This document shows, piece by piece, positions 29,154-37,743 of a stretch of DNA of 64,000 bases. The DNA comes from Pseudomonas sp. A-RE-19. Lineage in GTDB: Bacteria > Pseudomonadota > Gammaproteobacteria > Pseudomonadales > Pseudomonadaceae. The notes beneath the pieces are model-generated. The model saw only the letters and a list, made by a program, of their open reading frames with translations. It did no database searches and had not been told where the DNA came from. The first letter of the stretch is position 1; every line of letters starts with the position of its first letter. Where the stretch lies: NCBI RefSeq assembly GCF_019956555.1, contig NZ_JAHBDQ010000010.1, positions 1 to 64,000 on the forward strand. The letters are read 5' to 3'. The position numbers and the translations under genes were made by a program.

Positions 29154-29231
29154 CTTCGCGGGCAAGCCTCGCTCCTACATTGGATCTGCGGCGTGCACAA
29201 AACCGTGTAGGAGCGAGGCTTGCCCGCGAAG
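29154..29231. repeat. REPIN, class A REP pair
   Basis: Inverted heads (CTTCGCGGGCAAGCCTCGCT and complement) between the convergent chpC and DUF6124 genes. Confidence 0.9.
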
Positions 29232-29261
29232 GCTGTCTTCAACTTACCAAAAACCTCACTG

Positions 29262-29639
29262 TTAAACCCCGGCCCGAGCCTTCATCTGCAACGACTCATG
29301 ATGATCCAGCACTCGCTCCACCAACAACTGCACGCCATCTGCCAAACGGCTGAGCGCCAAGGCGACAGAGCGGCGTGAGCCTTCCACATCGTCCGCCAGA
29401 TCGGCAGCAATGGCGCTGATGGACAGCAGGTCTTCGGAGGCATTGGCCAGAAGGGCTTCGGTGTCGATATCGGGGGAGACAGTGAAGAGCTGGGACTTAC
29501 GGCGTTTGGCCGGTTTTTCGTGGGGGGACGGGAAGTAATGGGAGAAGGCGCGGTCGGCGGCTTCCTTCATTTTTTCTGCATCGAGGGATGCATGGGAATC
29601 GGTCCCGGATTCTGGCGGGTTGGGAGTAGCTTTGAACAT
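29262..29639 (-). CDS. DUF6124 family protein
   Basis: Cytoplasmic protein of 125 aa starting MFKATPNPPESG, with a Ser/Lys-rich N-terminal half and a predicted helical C-terminal half (TEALLANASEDLLSISAIAADLADDVEGSRRSVALALSRLADGVQLLVERVLDHHE). It matches small Pseudomonas proteins grouped as DUF6124, often present in several copies per genome; function unknown. A GGAG site at 29647-29650 supports ATG 29639. The reading frame stays open to 29906, but that stretch overlaps strong RNA hairpins and has no protein-like conservation I can recognise. Confidence 0.85.
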   Translation of the reverse strand: MFKATPNPPESGTDSHASLDAEKMKEAADRAFSHYFPSPHEKPAKRRKSQLFTVSPDIDTEALLANASEDLLSISAIAADLADDVEGSRRSVALALSRLADGVQLLVERVLDHHESLQMKARAGV

Positions 29640-29880
29640 AGTGAATCTCCAGTAATGATTTTCAGCTGCTCCCTCGGTTCCAGCCGAAGGGGTGGCAGCT
29701 GTACGCGGGCTGGAACCCGAGGTGGAGAAAACCCGGCAGACCCGAAGGTCTCCCGCGCACAGCCGCCATAACGGAGTACACACATTAAAGGTGCGCAAGC
29801 ATACGTCATGAGGGGCGCTTTTGCGCCTTCTACACCTCGGGATTCCAGGCCCGGTCGCTGAATTGGCAGCGACCCACAAA
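29640..29880 (-). promoter_or_regulatory. Structured 5' leader of the DUF6124 gene
   Basis: Read on the minus strand, the leader can form four hairpins in a row. The arms are 29853-29874 (8-bp perfect, 6-nt loop), 29814-29827 (GGCGC with TTTT loop), 29738-29751 (AGACC with a TTCG tetraloop in RNA sense), and a long one with arms 29708-29722 and 29672-29685 (15 against 14 nt, one bulge) ending 33 nt before the start codon. No known riboswitch family is recognised. Confidence 0.55.
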
Positions 29881-30011
29881 CGATAAAGCTCAGCGCAAAA
29901 CCCCACCAGTCAGCGGGTTCCGGCATTGCTGTAGGCAGCGACGCCAGACTGTGTAGCCTCACACCGTTTCTGCGGACAAACTTTTAAACACAAAACCTCA
30001 GGCTGTCGGAA

Positions 30012-30059
30012 TTCCCTGTGGCGAGGGAGCTTGCTCCCGCTGGGTTGCGAAGCAGCCCC
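30012..30059. repeat. Single variant REP
   Basis: A REP variant, TGTGGCGAGGGAGCTTGCTC followed by CCGCTGGGTTGCGAAGCAGCC, different from the class A heads elsewhere in the window and without an inverted partner nearby. Confidence 0.75.
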
Positions 30060-30223
30060 AAAGGTTGAAGATTCCCAAAAAGGGACCGATCGTTCCTGTT
30101 TTGGGACTTATCGGTTTGCTCTCTGCATGAGCGACGAAATGCTCCGTCATTGAAAACTGCGGGGATTGTTCGGGCCCCTCACAGGTATTGTGGGTGACTC
30201 AGAATTTGAGCACGACACGGACA

Positions 30224-30250
30224 CTGTGGGAGCGGGCTTGCTCGCGAAGG
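30224..30250. repeat. Single class A REP head
   Basis: A lone CTGTGGGAGCGGGCTTGCTC head followed by GCGAAGG. No inverted partner is found in the following 130 bp up to mdcA. Confidence 0.8.
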
Positions 30251-30377
30251 CGTCGGCACGGGCAACGAATCCCGCCAACCATTACCCTGACCGTAACGAT
30301 CCACCACTCTGCTTGATTGATGCCCCCACCCAACGCTCCTAAGGTGACTCCCACGACAGCGAACCCGTGGAGTGGTC

Positions 30378-32048
30378 ATGACAACAACAATATCCCCCGA
30401 CTCGCGATGGACGCGGCGGCGCAGCGAAAAGCAGCGGCGTCTCGAGTTGGTCAAGGATCTAGCCGACGGTGTGGTGCTGCCCACCGACAAGATCGTCGCG
30501 GCGCTGGAGGCGTTGATTCTGCCCGGCGACCGCGTGGTGCTGGAGGGCAATAACCAGAAGCAGGCGGATTTCCTGTCTCGTTCTCTGGCCAAGGCCGACC
30601 CGGGCAAGCTGCATGATCTGCACATGATCATGCCCAGCGTTGGGCGTTCCGAACACCTGGACCTGTTCGAGCGCGGCATTGCCCGCAAGCTCGACTTCTC
30701 GTTCGCCGGCACCCAGAGCCTGCGCATCAGCCAGTTGCTGGAAGACGGCCTGCTGGAAATCGGCGCTATCCACACCTACATCGAACTCTATGCGCGGCTG
30801 GTGGTGGACTTGATCCCGAACGTCGTGCTCTCGGCCGGTTTCATGGCTGACCGCGCGGGCAATATCTACACCGGGCCGAGCACCGAGGACACCCCCGCGT
30901 TGATCGAACCGGCGGCTTTCAGCGACGGCATCGTCATCGTCCAGGTCAATCAATTGGTGGACGACGTCAGCGAGTTGCCTCGGGTCGACATCCCTGCGTC
31001 CTGGGTCGATTTCGTGGTGGTGGCGGACAAGCCGTTCTACATCGAACCGCTGTTCACCCGCGACCCACGCCACATCAAGCCTGTGCATGTGTTGATGGCG
31101 ATGATGGCGATCCGCGGGATCTACGAAAAACACAACGTTCAGTCGCTCAACCACGGCATCGGTTTCAACACCGCGGCCATCGAACTGATCCTGCCGACCT
31201 ACGGCGAATCCCTCGGTTTGAAAGGCAAGATCTGCCGCAACTGGACGCTCAATCCTCACCCGACCCTGATCCCGGCCATCGAAAGCGGCTGGGTCGAAAG
31301 CGTGCATTGTTTCGGCACTGAACTGGGCATGGAAAACTACATCGCCGCTCGACCGGATGTGTTCTTCACCGGCCGCGACGGCTCCCTGCGCTCCAACCGG
31401 ATGTTCTGCCAATTGGCTGGGCAGTACGCGGTGGACCTGTTCATCGGTGCGACCCTGCAAGTCGACGGCGACGGCCATTCCTCCACCGTGACTCGCGGTC
31501 GCCTGGCCGGTTTCGGGGGGGCGCCGAACATGGGCCACGACCCGCGCGGTCGCCGTCACGGCACACTGGCCTGGCTCGACATGCGTCACGACGATGCACC
31601 CGAAGCCTTGCTCGAACGCGGCAAGAAACTCGTGGTGCAAATGGTCGAGACCTTCCAGGAGGGCGGCAAGCCGACCTTCGTCGAAACCCTCGACGCGGTG
31701 GACGTGGCGAAGAAAAGCGGCATGCCACTGGCGCCGATCATGATCTACGGCGACGACGTCACTCACCTGCTGACCGAAGAAGGCATCGCCTATTTGTACA
31801 AGGCCCGTTCCCTCGAAGAGCGTCAGGCGATGATCGCGGCTGTGGCCGGCGTAACCGCCATCGGCCTGCGCCACAACCCGAAAGACACCGCGCGCATGCG
31901 CCGCGAAGGCTTGATTGCCCTGCCCGAAGACCTCGGCATCCGCCGCACCGACGCCACCCGCGAGTTGCTCGCGGCCAAAAGCGTGGCCGATCTGGTGGAG
32001 TGGTCCGGTGGCCTCTACAACCCACCCGCCAAGTTCAGGAGCTGGTAA
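30378..32048 (+). CDS. mdcA: Malonate decarboxylase alpha subunit (malonyl-ACP transferase)
   Basis: Protein of 556 aa that transfers the acyl-carrier thiol between acetyl and malonate, the first step of malonate decarboxylation. It begins [22 protein letters not shown]. Family segments [51 protein letters not shown] and [17 protein letters not shown] are present. It is the first gene of mdcABCDEGH. Its TAA shares a base with the mdcB ATG. Confidence 0.96.
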   Translation: MTTTISPDSRWTRRRSEKQRRLELVKDLADGVVLPTDKIVAALEALILPGDRVVLEGNNQKQADFLSRSLAKADPGKLHDLHMIMPSVGRSEHLDLFERGIARKLDFSFAGTQSLRISQLLEDGLLEIGAIHTYIELYARLVVDLIPNVVLSAGFMADRAGNIYTGPSTEDTPALIEPAAFSDGIVIVQVNQLVDDVSELPRVDIPASWVDFVVVADKPFYIEPLFTRDPRHIKPVHVLMAMMAIRGIYEKHNVQSLNHGIGFNTAAIELILPTYGESLGLKGKICRNWTLNPHPTLIPAIESGWVESVHCFGTELGMENYIAARPDVFFTGRDGSLRSNRMFCQLAGQYAVDLFIGATLQVDGDGHSSTVTRGRLAGFGGAPNMGHDPRGRRHGTLAWLDMRHDDAPEALLERGKKLVVQMVETFQEGGKPTFVETLDAVDVAKKSGMPLAPIMIYGDDVTHLLTEEGIAYLYKARSLEERQAMIAAVAGVTAIGLRHNPKDTARMRREGLIALPEDLGIRRTDATRELLAAKSVADLVEWSGGLYNPPAKFRSW

Positions 32049-32923
32049 TGCGCGCATTCAACCTGCAACCGAAACCTTTAACCCTGACTGAGCGGCTGGC
32101 GGACCTGGCCGTGGACGCGCTGATCGACGAAGCCGATCTGTCGCCGAAACCGGCGCTGGTCGACCGTCGCGGCAATGGCGCGCACACCGATTTACACCTG
32201 AGCCTGATGCACGCCTCGGCGCTGTCGTTGTGGCCGGCGTTCAAGGCAATGGCGGAAGCGGCCATCGAATTCGGCGAAGTCGGTTTACCCCTGCGCGAAG
32301 CCCTTGGGCGGATTGGTCGTGACGGTGAGCAAACGATGCTTGCTACCACCAATGGTGTGAATACTCATCGTGGGGCAATCTGGGCGTTGGGACTGTTGGT
32401 CGCTGCGGCAGCGCTGGAGTGCACGAATACCAAAGCAAGCGCCGTGACCTTGCGCGCTGCACGTCTGGCCTTGCTCGACGACCGCTTTGCCCCGCGTCCC
32501 CTGAGTCATGGCGCTCAAGTGGCCCAACGTTATGGCGCTCGCGGTGCCCGTGAAGAGGCGCAGCTGGGCTTTCCGGCGGTGATTCAGCGTGCACTGCCGC
32601 AACTCAAACTCAGCCGCGCCGCCGGCCATGGCGAACAGAACGCCCGGCTCGACGCCTTGCTGGCGATCATGACGACGCTGGCCGACACCTGCGTGCTCTA
32701 CCGCTCGGGCGAACAAGGCCTGCAGACCATGCAACTTGGTGCTCAAGCCGTGCTCGACGCCGGCGGCAGTGCGAGCCTGGCCGGTCGCCGCCGTTTGCAT
32801 GAGCTGGACCAACAACTAATCGCGTTGAATGCCTCGCCCGGCGGCGCTGCGGACTTGCTTGCAGCCTGCCTGTTTATCGACCGCATCGACTCGGGCGATG
32901 GCATCTTCCAGGGAGCGTTTTGA
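32048..32923 (+). CDS. mdcB: Triphosphoribosyl-dephospho-CoA synthase
   Basis: Protein of 291 aa of the CitG/MdcB family that makes the precursor 2'-(5''-triphosphoribosyl)-3'-dephospho-CoA of the MdcC prosthetic group. The family signature [31 protein letters not shown] is clear, followed by GANTHRG-like [14 protein letters not shown]. The start at 32048 overlaps mdcA by one base, and the stop overlaps mdcC. This is tight operon packing. Confidence 0.95.
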   Translation: MRAFNLQPKPLTLTERLADLAVDALIDEADLSPKPALVDRRGNGAHTDLHLSLMHASALSLWPAFKAMAEAAIEFGEVGLPLREALGRIGRDGEQTMLATTNGVNTHRGAIWALGLLVAAAALECTNTKASAVTLRAARLALLDDRFAPRPLSHGAQVAQRYGARGAREEAQLGFPAVIQRALPQLKLSRAAGHGEQNARLDALLAIMTTLADTCVLYRSGEQGLQTMQLGAQAVLDAGGSASLAGRRRLHELDQQLIALNASPGGAADLLAACLFIDRIDSGDGIFQGAF

Positions 32924-33222
32924 TGGAAACCTTATCCTTTGAATTCCCCGCCGGGCAGCCGCCACGGGGCAGGGCACTGGTGGGCTGCGTGGGCTCGGGC
33001 GATCTGGAAGTGCTGATCGAACCGGGGCTGGCGGGCAAGCTGACGATCCACGTGCAGACTTCGGTCAACGGCAGTGAGCAACGTTGGCAGCATCTGTTCG
33101 CGCGAATGTTCGACGGCCAGACACCGCCCGCGATGGCGATCGATATCCACGATTTCGGCGCCACTCCCGGCGTGGTGCGTTTGCGCCTGGAACAAGGCTT
33201 CGAGGAGATCGGCCATGACTGA
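32923..33222 (+). CDS. mdcC: Malonate decarboxylase acyl carrier subunit (delta)
   Basis: Small carrier of 99 aa. The modified serine is expected in RALVGCVGSGDLEVLIEP near residue 24, where MdcG attaches the phosphoribosyl-dephospho-CoA arm. The ATG at 32923 shares its A with the mdcB stop (TGATG). The end overlaps mdcD by 8 bp. The length is normal for MdcC. Confidence 0.95.
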   Translation: METLSFEFPAGQPPRGRALVGCVGSGDLEVLIEPGLAGKLTIHVQTSVNGSEQRWQHLFARMFDGQTPPAMAIDIHDFGATPGVVRLRLEQGFEEIGHD

Positions 33223-34066
33223 CAGTGCAGCGCTTCTCCACAAGCACAGCTTCGTCGAACTCGGCGCCCGGCAACGAGCGAAAGCCTTGCTCGACGCCGG
33301 TACTTTTCGTGAACTGCTCGACCCGTTTCAGCGCGTCATGTCGCCATGGCTGTCACGCCAGGGCGTGGTGCCGCAAGCCGATGACGGCGTGGTGATCGCC
33401 AAGGGCAGCCTCGGTGGTTTGCCGGTGGTGATCGCGGCCATCGAAGGCGCGTTTCAGGGTGGCAGCCTGGGCGAAGTCGGCGGGGCGAAGATTGCCGGTG
33501 CGCTGGAACTGGCCGCCGAGGACAACCGCAAAGGCATTCCCACACGCGCCGTGTTGCTGCTGGAAACCGGTGGAGTGCGTTTGCAGGAGGCCAATCTCGG
33601 GCTGGCGGCGATTGCCGATATTCATGCGGCGATTGTCGATTTGCGCCAGTACCAACCAGTAGTCGGCGTAGTCGCCGGCAGCGTCGGTTGCTTCGGCGGC
33701 ATGTCGATTGCCGCGGGGTTGTGCAGCTATTTGCTGGTGACTCAGGAAGCGCGCCTTGGCCTCAACGGCCCCCAAGTGATCGAGCAGGAAGCCGGGCTTG
33801 AGGAATACGACTCCCGTGACCGGCCGTTTATCTGGAGCCTGACCGGCGGCGAGCAACGGTTCGCCAGTGGGTTGGTGGATCGCTATGCCGCTGACGACGT
33901 GGCGCAGATTCAGCAACAGGTCGGCGAATTGCTCAAGCAGGGTTTGCCGGCACAACAACGTAGCCGCCAGGCCGAATGGTTCCTGCAACGGCTGGCGCGT
34001 CTGGACGCCGAACCACAAATCGAGCCGGCGACGGTTCGCGATCTGTACCAAGGAGAGCGCTCATGA
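33215..34066 (+). CDS. mdcD: Malonate decarboxylase beta subunit
   Basis: Carboxyltransferase-fold protein of 283 aa which, with MdcE, decarboxylates malonyl-ACP. The start MTDSAALLHKHSFVELGARQRAKALLD fits the family. GGVRLQEANLGLAAIADIHAAI, GSVGCFGGMSIAAGLCSYL and LGLNGPQVIEQEAG form the crotonase-like core. It overlaps both mdcC (8 bp) and mdcE (4 bp, ATGA). Confidence 0.95.
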   Translation: MTDSAALLHKHSFVELGARQRAKALLDAGTFRELLDPFQRVMSPWLSRQGVVPQADDGVVIAKGSLGGLPVVIAAIEGAFQGGSLGEVGGAKIAGALELAAEDNRKGIPTRAVLLLETGGVRLQEANLGLAAIADIHAAIVDLRQYQPVVGVVAGSVGCFGGMSIAAGLCSYLLVTQEARLGLNGPQVIEQEAGLEEYDSRDRPFIWSLTGGEQRFASGLVDRYAADDVAQIQQQVGELLKQGLPAQQRSRQAEWFLQRLARLDAEPQIEPATVRDLYQGERS

Positions 34067-34866
34067 GTTCGTATTCCCTGAGAGGCTTGAACTGGTTCAA
34101 CGCCTTGAGTGCCGACGCGAAACCGGTCGCGGGTTTGCCGGCGTCGTTGAAAGTCGCCGATGGTTTATTGGGCAATCAACCCGTGCGTTTTATCGCAGTG
34201 GTAGCCGACCCCGAAAACCGCTTCGTCCGCGCCCGCAATGGCGAGGTCGGTTTGCTGGAAGGCTGGGGCCTGGCCAAAGCGGTGGATGACGTCATTGCTG
34301 CGGATAATGACAAACCTCAAAAACGCGCCTTGATCGCCATTGTCGATGTGCCCAGCCAGGCTTACGGCCGGCGCGAAGAAGCCCTCGGCATTCATCAGGC
34401 CCTGGCCGGTGCGGCGGACAGTTATGCCCGCGCCCGACTGGCCGGGCATTCGGTGATCGGTTTGCTGGTGGGCAAGGCGATGTCCGGGGCGTTTCTCGCG
34501 CATGGCTATCAGGCCAACCGGCTGATCGCGTTGCGCGATCCGGGCGTGATGGTGCATGCGATGGGCAAGGCGTCGGCGGCGCGAGTGACGTTGCGCAGCG
34601 TCGAAGAACTTGAAGCCTTGGCCGCCAGCGTGCCGCCGATGGCCTATGACATCGACAGCTTTGCCAGCCTGGGTTTGCTCTGGGAAACCTTGTCGGTGGA
34701 CCAGATCGAACAGCCGACGACGGCGGATCTGGCGCGGGTGAATGAGTGTCTGGCTCAGGCGATTGAAGATGTCGACGCCGGTCATCGCGACTTGAGCAGT
34801 CGCTTGGGTGCGACTAACCGCGCCGCGTCGAGCAAGGTTCGCCAACTGCTGAGAGAGCAGTGGTGA
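34063..34866 (+). CDS. mdcE: Malonate decarboxylase gamma subunit
   Basis: Second carboxyltransferase-fold subunit, 267 aa, starting MSSYSLRGLNWFNALS. It pairs with MdcD. IAIVDVPSQAYGRREEALGIHQALAGAADSYARARLAGHSVIGLLVGKAMSGAFLAHG is the family core. It overlaps mdcD by 4 bp, and its last codons overlap the start of mdcG. The order matches other Pseudomonas malonate operons. Confidence 0.95.
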   Translation: MSSYSLRGLNWFNALSADAKPVAGLPASLKVADGLLGNQPVRFIAVVADPENRFVRARNGEVGLLEGWGLAKAVDDVIAADNDKPQKRALIAIVDVPSQAYGRREEALGIHQALAGAADSYARARLAGHSVIGLLVGKAMSGAFLAHGYQANRLIALRDPGVMVHAMGKASAARVTLRSVEELEALAASVPPMAYDIDSFASLGLLWETLSVDQIEQPTTADLARVNECLAQAIEDVDAGHRDLSSRLGATNRAASSKVRQLLREQW

Positions 34867-35480
34867 ACACGCTTCTGGCCCACGACCTGCTCTGGGGGAT
34901 GACCCCGCAGCAGTTGCCTGCGGATGCGCCTGCGTGGGCGGTCGAGTCGATCAGCGCGGGTCAGCCGGTGGTGGTTCGGCGTGCGATGACTGCGCCGGAT
35001 CAAATCGCGGTCGGGGTGCGCGGACGCTTGCGCGAGCAGCGTTATGCAACGTCGATGGCGATCACGGCGATTTCGCGTCGGGTCAGGCCGGAAGCGCTTT
35101 GTCGTGTCGCGACGACCCGCGACCTGCCGGCCCTGCGAGCACTGGCACAACTGCGGCCGATGCTCGACGCCTGCGGTTGGGTGTGGGGTGTCAGCGGCAG
35201 CACCGGGTTTGAATTGGCCAGCGGTTTTGCGGCGCTCCATGAGCGCAGCGATCTCGATTTGATTCTGCGTACACCGCAACCGTTGAGCCGACTTCAAGCG
35301 CAAGCGTTGGTGACGCTTCTCGGTGCCGCTGAATGTCTGGTCGACATGCAATTGCAGACACCTTATGGCGCCGTGGCTCTGCGCGAATGGGCTGGCCCGT
35401 CGCAACGGGTGCTGCTCAAAAACGCTCAGGTCGCCTGCCTGGTCAGCGATCCCTGGAACCCGCAGGAGCAAGCAGCGTGA
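34863..35480 (+). CDS. mdcG: Phosphoribosyl-dephospho-CoA transferase (holo-ACP synthase)
   Basis: Nucleotidyltransferase of about 205 aa that loads the prosthetic group onto MdcC. GVSGSTGFELASGFAALHERSDLDLILRTP contains the Gly-Ser and D-x-D elements of the fold. The start is a GTG, at 34863 or one codon earlier at 34860, inside the end of mdcE. GAGAG lies about 7 bases upstream. It overlaps mdcH by 4 bp. Confidence 0.92.
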   Translation: MNTLLAHDLLWGMTPQQLPADAPAWAVESISAGQPVVVRRAMTAPDQIAVGVRGRLREQRYATSMAITAISRRVRPEALCRVATTRDLPALRALAQLRPMLDACGWVWGVSGSTGFELASGFAALHERSDLDLILRTPQPLSRLQAQALVTLLGAAECLVDMQLQTPYGAVALREWAGPSQRVLLKNAQVACLVSDPWNPQEQAA

Positions 35481-36388
35481 GCAGTTTACTGGTGTTCCCC
35501 GGCCAGGGTGCCCAGCAACCGGGCATGCTCCATCGCTTGCCTCGGGAAACGCTGATCGAGGCGAGTGAGGCACTTGGCGAAGACGTCTTGCTGCTCGATT
35601 CTGCCGAGGCGTTGCAGTCGACGAGGGCGGTTCAGCTGTGCCTGCTGATTGCTGGCGTGGCGGCTTCACGTCAGTTGTTATTGAGCGCGGATTACGTGGC
35701 CGGATTGTCCATTGGCGCCTACCCGGCGGCGGTGGTCGCCGGCGCCTTGAGCTTCAGCGATGCACTGCATCTGGTCAGCCTGCGCGGCGAACTGATGCAG
35801 CAGGCTTATCCTCAGGGCTATGGCATGACCGCGATCATCGGTCTGGATCTGGCGACGGTGGAAGGTTTGCTGGCGCAGGTTCATAGCCGCGACACGCCGG
35901 TTTACCTGGCCAATATCAACGCCGATAACCAAGTGGTGATTGCCGGCAGTGATGGTGCGATGAAAGCGGTTGCCGACTTGGCGAAAGGTTGTGGCGCCGG
36001 GCTGGCCAAACGCCTGGCGGTCAGCGTGCCGTCCCATTGCCCGCTGCTGGAAACACCGGCAAAAACCCTGGCCGAAGCCTTCGCCAAGGTGCAATTGAAA
36101 ATGCCGACCCTGGGTTACCTGAGCGGCAGTCGCGCCCGGCCCGTGATCAATCCCGAAGCCTTGCGCGACGACCTGGCGTTCAACATGTGCCGCGTCGTCG
36201 ATTGGCGCGGCACGGTGCAAAGCGCTTACGAGCGTGGCGTACGTCTACAGATCGAACTGCCACCCGGTGCGGTGCTGACCGGGCTGGCGCGCCGGGTGTT
36301 CGAGCAGGGCACCGTGATTGCCTTCGACGGTGCGCGGCTCGATACCTTGCAGGCGCTGTTGCGTGAGGAGGGAAGCCGCCAACCCTAG
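35477..36388 (+). CDS. mdcH: Malonyl-CoA:ACP transacylase of malonate decarboxylase
   Basis: FabD-type acyltransferase of 303 aa that primes the MdcC carrier with a malonyl group. It begins SSLLVFPGQGAQQPGMLHRLP, with the active serine in YVAGLSIGAYPAAVVAG and the His/Gln region SVPSHCPLLETPA. The start is GTG 35477 overlapping the mdcG stop (GTGA), a coupled start. The last enzyme gene before the transporter pair. Confidence 0.94.
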   Translation: MSSLLVFPGQGAQQPGMLHRLPRETLIEASEALGEDVLLLDSAEALQSTRAVQLCLLIAGVAASRQLLLSADYVAGLSIGAYPAAVVAGALSFSDALHLVSLRGELMQQAYPQGYGMTAIIGLDLATVEGLLAQVHSRDTPVYLANINADNQVVIAGSDGAMKAVADLAKGCGAGLAKRLAVSVPSHCPLLETPAKTLAEAFAKVQLKMPTLGYLSGSRARPVINPEALRDDLAFNMCRVVDWRGTVQSAYERGVRLQIELPPGAVLTGLARRVFEQGTVIAFDGARLDTLQALLREEGSRQP

Positions 36389-36449
36389 AGACTCAGGCTG
36401 CGAACGACAAAAACAACAATTCCGACGATGCACTTTGAGGACTACAACA

Positions 36450-36866
36450 ATGATTATTTACGGTGTGGCGCTGTTGGCGATCTGTACGCTGGCAGGGGTG
36501 ATCATGGGCGACATGCTCGGCGTGTTGTTGGGTGTGAAATCCAACGTCGGCGGGGTCGGGATCGCGATGATCCTGCTGATTTGCGCGCGGTTGTGGATGC
36601 AAAAACGCGGCGGCATGACCAAGGATTGCGAGATGGGCGTCGGCTTCTGGGGCGCCATGTACATTCCGGTGGTCGTCGCGATGGCAGCACAGCAGAACGT
36701 CGTGACTGCGCTGCACGGCGGCCCGGTGGCGGTGCTGGCGGCAATCGGTTCGGTGGTGATCTGCGGTTGCACCATTGCCCTGATCAGCCGCACCCACAAA
36801 GGCGAGCCCTTGCCCGATGAGCCGGCGCAAGTGACCCCGCTCGGCACACCAGTAGGAGGTCGCTGA
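36450..36866 (+). CDS. madL: Malonate transporter subunit MadL
   Basis: Membrane protein of 138 aa with four predicted helices, starting MIIYGVALLAICTLAGVIMGDMLGVLLGVKSNVGGVGIAMILLI. MadL works with MadM as a two-component malonate importer, first described in Malonomonas. It lies 61 bp after mdcH. Other Pseudomonas loci may use the single transporter MdcF, which is not present here. Confidence 0.94.
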   Translation: MIIYGVALLAICTLAGVIMGDMLGVLLGVKSNVGGVGIAMILLICARLWMQKRGGMTKDCEMGVGFWGAMYIPVVVAMAAQQNVVTALHGGPVAVLAAIGSVVICGCTIALISRTHKGEPLPDEPAQVTPLGTPVGGR

Positions 36867-36867
36867 T

Positions 36868-37632
36868 ATGTGGGAACTCATTGAGAAAGGTCTGGTAAAT
36901 AACAGTCTGGTCACAGCGTTCGCCTTTGTCGGCGTGGTCATGTGGGTGTCGGTGATTCTGTCCAAACGCCTGACCTTCGGGCGAATTCACGGCTCGGCGA
37001 TAGCCATCGTCATCGGCCTGGTGCTGGCCTGGGTCGGCGGCACCCTGACCGGCGGGCAAAAGGGCCTGGCGGATTTGTCACTGTTTTCCGGCATTGGGTT
37101 GATGGGCGGCGCCATGCTGCGTGACTTTGCGATCGTCGCCACCGCGTTCGAAGTGCAGGCCACGGAAGCGAAAAAGGCCGGGATGATTGGTGTTATCGCG
37201 CTGCTGCTGGGCACGATCCTGCCGTTCATTGTCGGGGCGAGCATTGCCTGGGTATTCGGTTATCGCGATGCGATCAGCATGACCACCATTGGCGCAGGCG
37301 CGGTGACGTACATCGTCGGGCCGGTGACCGGTGCTGCGATTGGTGCCTCATCCGATGTGATGGCGTTGTCGATTGCCACCGGGTTGATCAAGGCGATTCT
37401 GGTGATGGTCGGCACACCGGTGGCGGCGCGCTGGATGGGGCTGGATAACCCGCGCTCGGCCATGGTGTTTGGTGGGTTGGCCGGGACGGTGAGTGGGGTG
37501 ACGGCAGGGTTGGCGGCGACGGATCGCAGGCTGGTGCCGTATGGCGCGTTGACGGCGACGTTCCATACCGGGCTTGGGTGCTTGCTGGGGCCTTCGTTGC
37601 TGTACTTCATTGTTCGCGGGATTGTGGGTTAA
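36868..37632 (+). CDS. madM: Malonate transporter subunit MadM
   Basis: Integral membrane protein of 254 aa with about seven helices, MWELIEKGLVNNSLVTAFAFVGVVMWVSVILSKRLTFGRIHGSAIAIV. The partner of MadL, and 1 bp after it. GPVTGAAIGASSDVMALSIATGLIKAI is typical. Last gene of the malonate run, convergent with mdcR. Confidence 0.94.
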   Translation: MWELIEKGLVNNSLVTAFAFVGVVMWVSVILSKRLTFGRIHGSAIAIVIGLVLAWVGGTLTGGQKGLADLSLFSGIGLMGGAMLRDFAIVATAFEVQATEAKKAGMIGVIALLLGTILPFIVGASIAWVFGYRDAISMTTIGAGAVTYIVGPVTGAAIGASSDVMALSIATGLIKAILVMVGTPVAARWMGLDNPRSAMVFGGLAGTVSGVTAGLAATDRRLVPYGALTATFHTGLGCLLGPSLLYFIVRGIVG

Positions 37633-37664
37633 GCCGGTAGATTATCGCTGACTGTTCCGGCGCC

Positions 37665-37728
37665 ATCGCGAGCAGGCTCGCTCCCACATTGGAATGCAAT
37701 CCCCTGTGGGAGCGAGCCTGCTCGCGAT
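37665..37728. repeat. REPIN, class A REP pair
   Basis: Inverted heads (ATCGCGAGCAGGCTCGCTCC and complement) between the convergent madM and mdcR genes, taking the place of a recognisable terminator. Confidence 0.9.
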
Positions 37729-37743
37729 AGCCGTGACGCGGTC

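Larger units (their letters stand above)
29881..30377. other. Gap upstream of mdcA
   Basis: About 500 bp without a gene. It contains a variant REP at 30012-30059, an inverted repeat at 30073-30106 (arms TCCCAAAA and TTTTGGGA) and a single class A REP head at 30224-30250. It should also hold the promoter and MdcR site of the mdc operon and the promoter of the DUF6124 gene, but I cannot place either with confidence. Confidence 0.6.

Noticed and set aside
29640..29906. N-terminal extension of the DUF6124 protein
   Set aside because: The frame is open, but the extra 89 residues are Cys/Arg-rich, lie over RNA hairpins, and a good GGAG plus ATG occurs at 29639.
30224..30377. Sigma-54 promoter for mdcA
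   Set aside because: A GGCACG-like string occurs, but the -12 element TTGC at the required spacing is missing.
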